The notes under the pieces: model-generated | What the model saw: the letters and a program-made list of their open reading frames with translations, nothing else | What the model was told of the DNA's origin: nothing | The model's database searches: none | Shown here: positions 33,759 to 35,598 of the stretch, piece after piece | Numbering within the stretch: position 1 is the stretch's first letter | Layout of the letters: each line of letters starts with the position of its first letter | Program-made: the position numbers and the translations under genes | NCBI GenBank assembly: GCA_017424405.1 | Contig: JAFPAD010000046.1 | Location: 1 to 35,598, forward strand | Direction: 5' to 3' | Origin: Alistipes sp. | Lineage (GTDB): Bacteria; Bacteroidota; Bacteroidia; Bacteroidales; Rikenellaceae | DNA length: 35,598 bases

Positions 33759-34421
33759 TTACGCCATCACCACCTCACCAAAATACTCGGGACAATGGAA
33801 ATTAGGCTCGGGTTTATCAATCGGGCTCCAACTCAAAAAGTGAGGTTTATCGCACTTGTCGCCACACTTATAGAAGTTGCAGCGCAACGACTTAGGAGTC
33901 TGATTTAGTCCCAACAACGAGAAAGGAATCACCTCCACCATCCACCACTTCTGACCCTCACCGCGTGAGTCAATAGGTGCTCGTAGAAGAGAGCCAAAAC
34001 AACGAATCTGAGCCATCTGCTCCTCACTGAAAAGAGTTGCCTCGCTACGCGATTTACGGAAAGCCGCAAGCATCGTGCCGATACAATTCACCTCGAAATT
34101 AAAATAGCCCTCACCCACAGGATTCTCAACAAAGAACTCCACGCAACTATCCTCCCACACATTCTCATGACTACAACGTGCCACACCTCGCAGATGCTCC
34201 TCCTCGACCTCAAACATCAAGGCAAGGGCATCGTCGGAGTGAGCTATGCGAAACTCCACCTTCGGAGCATAGGGATACTCCGCCCAATTCACGCATGCCA
34301 CCTGGTGGCTGGGCACACGATCACGCATCACAAGTCGTATTTCATCGTTGCGAAATTGCTCAATCTTACGAACGAAGCGAGCTTCAATACTCTTGACTGA
34401 ATGTGCTGTTGAAGTTTCCAT
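33759..34421 (-). CDS. CBM9-like carbohydrate-binding protein without signal peptide
   Basis: The 220-residue protein consists of one family 9-type carbohydrate-binding beta-sandwich. Visible features: WAEYPYAPKVEFRIAHSDDALALMFEVEE, then ENVWEDSCVEFFVEN (the common WEDSCVE.F motif of this family), YFNFEVNCIGTMLAAFR, WWMVEVIPFSLLG, and the C-terminal CNFYKCGDKCDKPHFLSWSPI and FHCPEYFG. The N terminus (METSTAHSVKSIEARFV) has no signal peptide or lipobox, which is unusual for a sugar-binding module and suggests a cytoplasmic protein or a missed upstream start; the nearby promoter and leader hairpin argue against a longer frame. It is the first gene of a two-gene operon with the kinase. Confidence 0.78.
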   Translation of the reverse strand: METSTAHSVKSIEARFVRKIEQFRNDEIRLVMRDRVPSHQVACVNWAEYPYAPKVEFRIAHSDDALALMFEVEEEHLRGVARCSHENVWEDSCVEFFVENPVGEGYFNFEVNCIGTMLAAFRKSRSEATLFSEEQMAQIRCFGSLLRAPIDSRGEGQKWWMVEVIPFSLLGLNQTPKSLRCNFYKCGDKCDKPHFLSWSPIDKPEPNFHCPEYFGEVVMA

Positions 34422-34451
34422 TGTGAGGGTGTTTTGTGGTTCTGGTTTCGA

Positions 34452-34475
34452 TGCTGTGTTAATCGCTTAACAGCA
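34452..34475 (-). promoter_or_regulatory. Hairpin at the start of the CBM9-like gene's leader
   Basis: The minus-strand sequence TGCTGTTAA-GCGA-TTAACACAGCA folds into a stem with a two-base bulge and a GNRA-type GCGA tetraloop. It begins about three bases after the predicted transcription start, so it would cap the 5' end of the mRNA and could stabilise it. Confidence 0.4.
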
Positions 34476-34484
34476 AACATCATT

Positions 34485-34515
34485 CAAAATTACAAAACAA
34501 AATCGAAAAAATCAA
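34485..34515 (-). promoter_or_regulatory. Promoter of the CBM9-kinase operon
   Basis: On the minus strand TTGA (34512-34515), 19-base spacer, TAATTTTG (34485-34492). Predicted start near 34478, with a leader of about 57 bases that opens with the hairpin at 34452-34475. Confidence 0.55.
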
Positions 34516-34549
34516 TAGCCTATATCATTTTATTGCTGCAATAATGTCT

Positions 34550-35278
34550 CTAAAACAGGAGAAATTTACAACCCACCTGCAAATACGCCTGCTCGGCGCT
34601 GGGGTTTACCATAAACTGAGAATAGACGGGCAACTTATATCGTGACGACAACGGAATGTCGTAGCTCGCCTTCAACGAGAGCATATTCACATGAAAACCG
34701 CTTGAGTTATCATCGTAGCGCGAAGTGTAGTAGGGCACCACACCCACAATGGCTGCAAAATTAACATGTGAGATGCGAAATGGCACGCTGGCAAGGAAGT
34801 AAGAGCTATACGAACGACCGCCCTTATTGTTCAAGCCATCATGTCCCAAGATGGTGGTAGTCCATTCGGTAGTAAAGTATTTCCAATCGTAGAACAGCAC
34901 AGCCTCCACACCATGCGATGCATGACCTATCCTTCCGTAGGAGAAAAATCCATCTCCGCGCGTATTGGTATAGACATCTTTCAACGCGACATTAAGGCGC
35001 GACGTAACCTGACACTTTAGGAATATATCAATCTCATACTTTTCGGGGCTCTCATTCGCCGGAGGAGTAAGTTGCGCATTACCCCACGCAAAGAGGTTAA
35101 AGCACTTCCACTTAAAACCCATTACAGGCTGAATACTCACACCCGCAAGACGCTGACCTCGCCACAGATAGAGGTTGGTAAGGTCGGTGGTGAGATATGG
35201 CTGAACTTTATCTTGAGCCGACGCCGAGGCAGCCACCATCAACAGCAATGCGGTCAATATATTGCGAATATTCTTCAT
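34550..35278 (-). CDS. Small outer-membrane beta-barrel protein
   Basis: I do not recognise a named family, but the 242-residue product looks like a 10-12-strand outer-membrane barrel. It has a signal peptide (MKNIRNILTALLLMVAASASAQ), then alternating polar/hydrophobic strands with aromatic girdles (YLTTDLTNLYLWRGQRLAG, VSIQPVMGFKWKCFNLFAWG, LKASYDIPLSSRYKLPVYSQFMVNPS) and a C terminus ending in an aromatic residue (VGCKFLLF). The LYLWRGQ...QP start resembles proteins annotated as MltA-interacting or TIGR02001-type barrels. The ATG at 35276-35278 was chosen for its signal peptide and its promoter 29 bases upstream; the frame continues open upstream without support. The CBM9-kinase operon lies downstream, 128 bases away. 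Function unknown. Confidence 0.72.
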   Translation of the reverse strand: MKNIRNILTALLLMVAASASAQDKVQPYLTTDLTNLYLWRGQRLAGVSIQPVMGFKWKCFNLFAWGNAQLTPPANESPEKYEIDIFLKCQVTSRLNVALKDVYTNTRGDGFFSYGRIGHASHGVEAVLFYDWKYFTTEWTTTILGHDGLNNKGGRSYSSYFLASVPFRISHVNFAAIVGVVPYYTSRYDDNSSGFHVNMLSLKASYDIPLSSRYKLPVYSQFMVNPSAEQAYLQVGCKFLLF

Positions 35279-35306
35279 CGTTGAGTTGCTTTTCTGAAAT
35301 CGACGG

Positions 35307-35337
35307 CAAAAGTATAAAGAATTTTCATTTTGTGCAA
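35307..35337 (-). promoter_or_regulatory. Promoter of the beta-barrel gene
   Basis: On the minus strand TTGC (35334-35337), 19-base spacer, TACTTTTG (35307-35314). Predicted start near 35300, about 22 bases before the chosen ATG. This fixes the start of the gene at the signal-peptide methionine. Confidence 0.6.
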
Positions 35338-35469
35338 TTTCGCCCATCGGCACCCCAGCAAGTCCCAGCGAGGGAGATTTCATCGCATTTTTTGCAACTA
35401 TCCACAAGCGGCAGCCCATAATTTTGAATTTTAATCCTCCACAAGGGTGGCTTTTCGCCGCCACACTCC

Positions 35470-35495
35470 GCAAAAGAAAATAAATTTTCATTTGC
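35470..35495. repeat. 12-2-12 inverted repeat
   Basis: GCAAAAGAAAAT (35470-35481) and ATTTTCATTTGC (35484-35495) are inverted copies with one mismatch and a 2-base centre. The centre is too short for a good RNA hairpin, so a DNA-level role (protein-binding dyad) is more likely than a terminator. Confidence 0.5.
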
Positions 35496-35598
35496 CCTCG
35501 CTTAAACGCAGCGTTACCCCACCACAAGGGCAGTGTTTAATTGCTCCCGCTCGGCAAAAAGCAAGTTTAATTAGCTTTTTACCCTCACTTACTCGCAA

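Larger units (their letters stand above)
35279..35598. other. Right-end intergenic region
   Basis: This 320-base stretch holds the beta-barrel promoter (35307-35337), one AATTCAAAAT motif (minus strand, 35421-35430), an AT-rich 12-2-12 inverted repeat (35470-35495), two copies of CCACAAGGG (35435-35443 area and 35522-35530) and a weak hairpin near the edge (AAAAAGC 35556-35562, GCTTTTT 35574-35580) that could be a terminator for a gene beyond the window. No convincing gene. Confidence 0.5.

Noticed and set aside
35279-35527. Upstream extension of the beta-barrel gene to 35527
   Set aside because: The extension precedes a clean signal peptide and contains the promoter; it is an open frame by chance.

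Overview
The window is a stretch of chromosome from a member of the Bacteroidota, most likely order Bacteroidales. The evidence is phylum-specific: about a dozen promoter-like sites fit the Bacteroidota sigma-ABfr pattern (TTTG or TTG, 19-20 bases, then TAnnTTTG), Shine-Dalgarno sequences are not obvious, and a complete Bat-type (MoxR/DUF58/VWA) operon and Bacteroidota-style MraY, LeuS and Mrp proteins are present. The futalosine-pathway gene mqnA and a type II sulfide:quinone oxidoreductase point away from Bacteroides itself and perhaps towards Rikenellaceae (Alistipes-like), but that placement is inference. I see no prophage, insertion sequence, integrase or CRISPR array.

Layout. 1-3.8 kb (minus): the operon dprA-tatD-ansA, followed by the 5' part of an exbB-type proton channel gene that runs off the left edge. 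3.8-4.7 kb: two convergent tRNA genes, tRNA-Cys(GCA) on plus and tRNA-Ser(UGA) on minus, each with its own promoter and terminator. 4.7-6.6 kb (plus): an HU-type nucleoid protein and an SQR, each a separate transcript, the SQR ending at a shared bidirectional terminator. 6.6-10.3 kb (minus): leuS followed by a secreted alpha/beta hydrolase. 10.4-13.9 kb (plus): folE, a lipoprotein endonuclease/exonuclease/phosphatase, an Mrp-type Fe-S carrier and an AT-rich orphan membrane protein. leuS and folE diverge from a symmetrical promoter region. 14.0-15.9 kb (minus): corA and mqnA.

16.0-25.7 kb (minus) is the division and cell wall (dcw) cluster, transcribed rsmH-ftsL-ftsI-murE-mraY-murD-ftsW and then an S4-domain RNA-binding protein. 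mraZ is not in front of it and murG-murC-ftsQ-ftsA-ftsZ do not follow. Together these genes make UDP-MurNAc-tripeptide (meso-DAP type, from the MurE DNPR motif), transfer the muropeptide to lipid, and supply the septal transglycosylase/transpeptidase pair FtsW/FtsI. A GNAT-fold acyltransferase related to ornithine/glycine-lipid synthases diverges from rsmH.

26.6-32.5 kb (minus) is a bat operon in the order moxR-DUF58-DUF4381-like-batC-batA-batB. BatC lies before BatA, and no batD or batE follows. The operon converges on, and overlaps by 20 bases, the acyltransferase gene. 32.6-35.3 kb (minus) holds an APH-fold sugar kinase in an operon with a CBM9-like protein, and an upstream small outer-membrane beta-barrel protein.

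Most of the content is conserved housekeeping. I do not see a convincing new multi-gene system. The least explained items are the AT-rich orphan membrane protein at 13 kb, the rearranged bat operon with its Q/N/D-rich BatC, and several intergenic dyads and a short interspersed motif.
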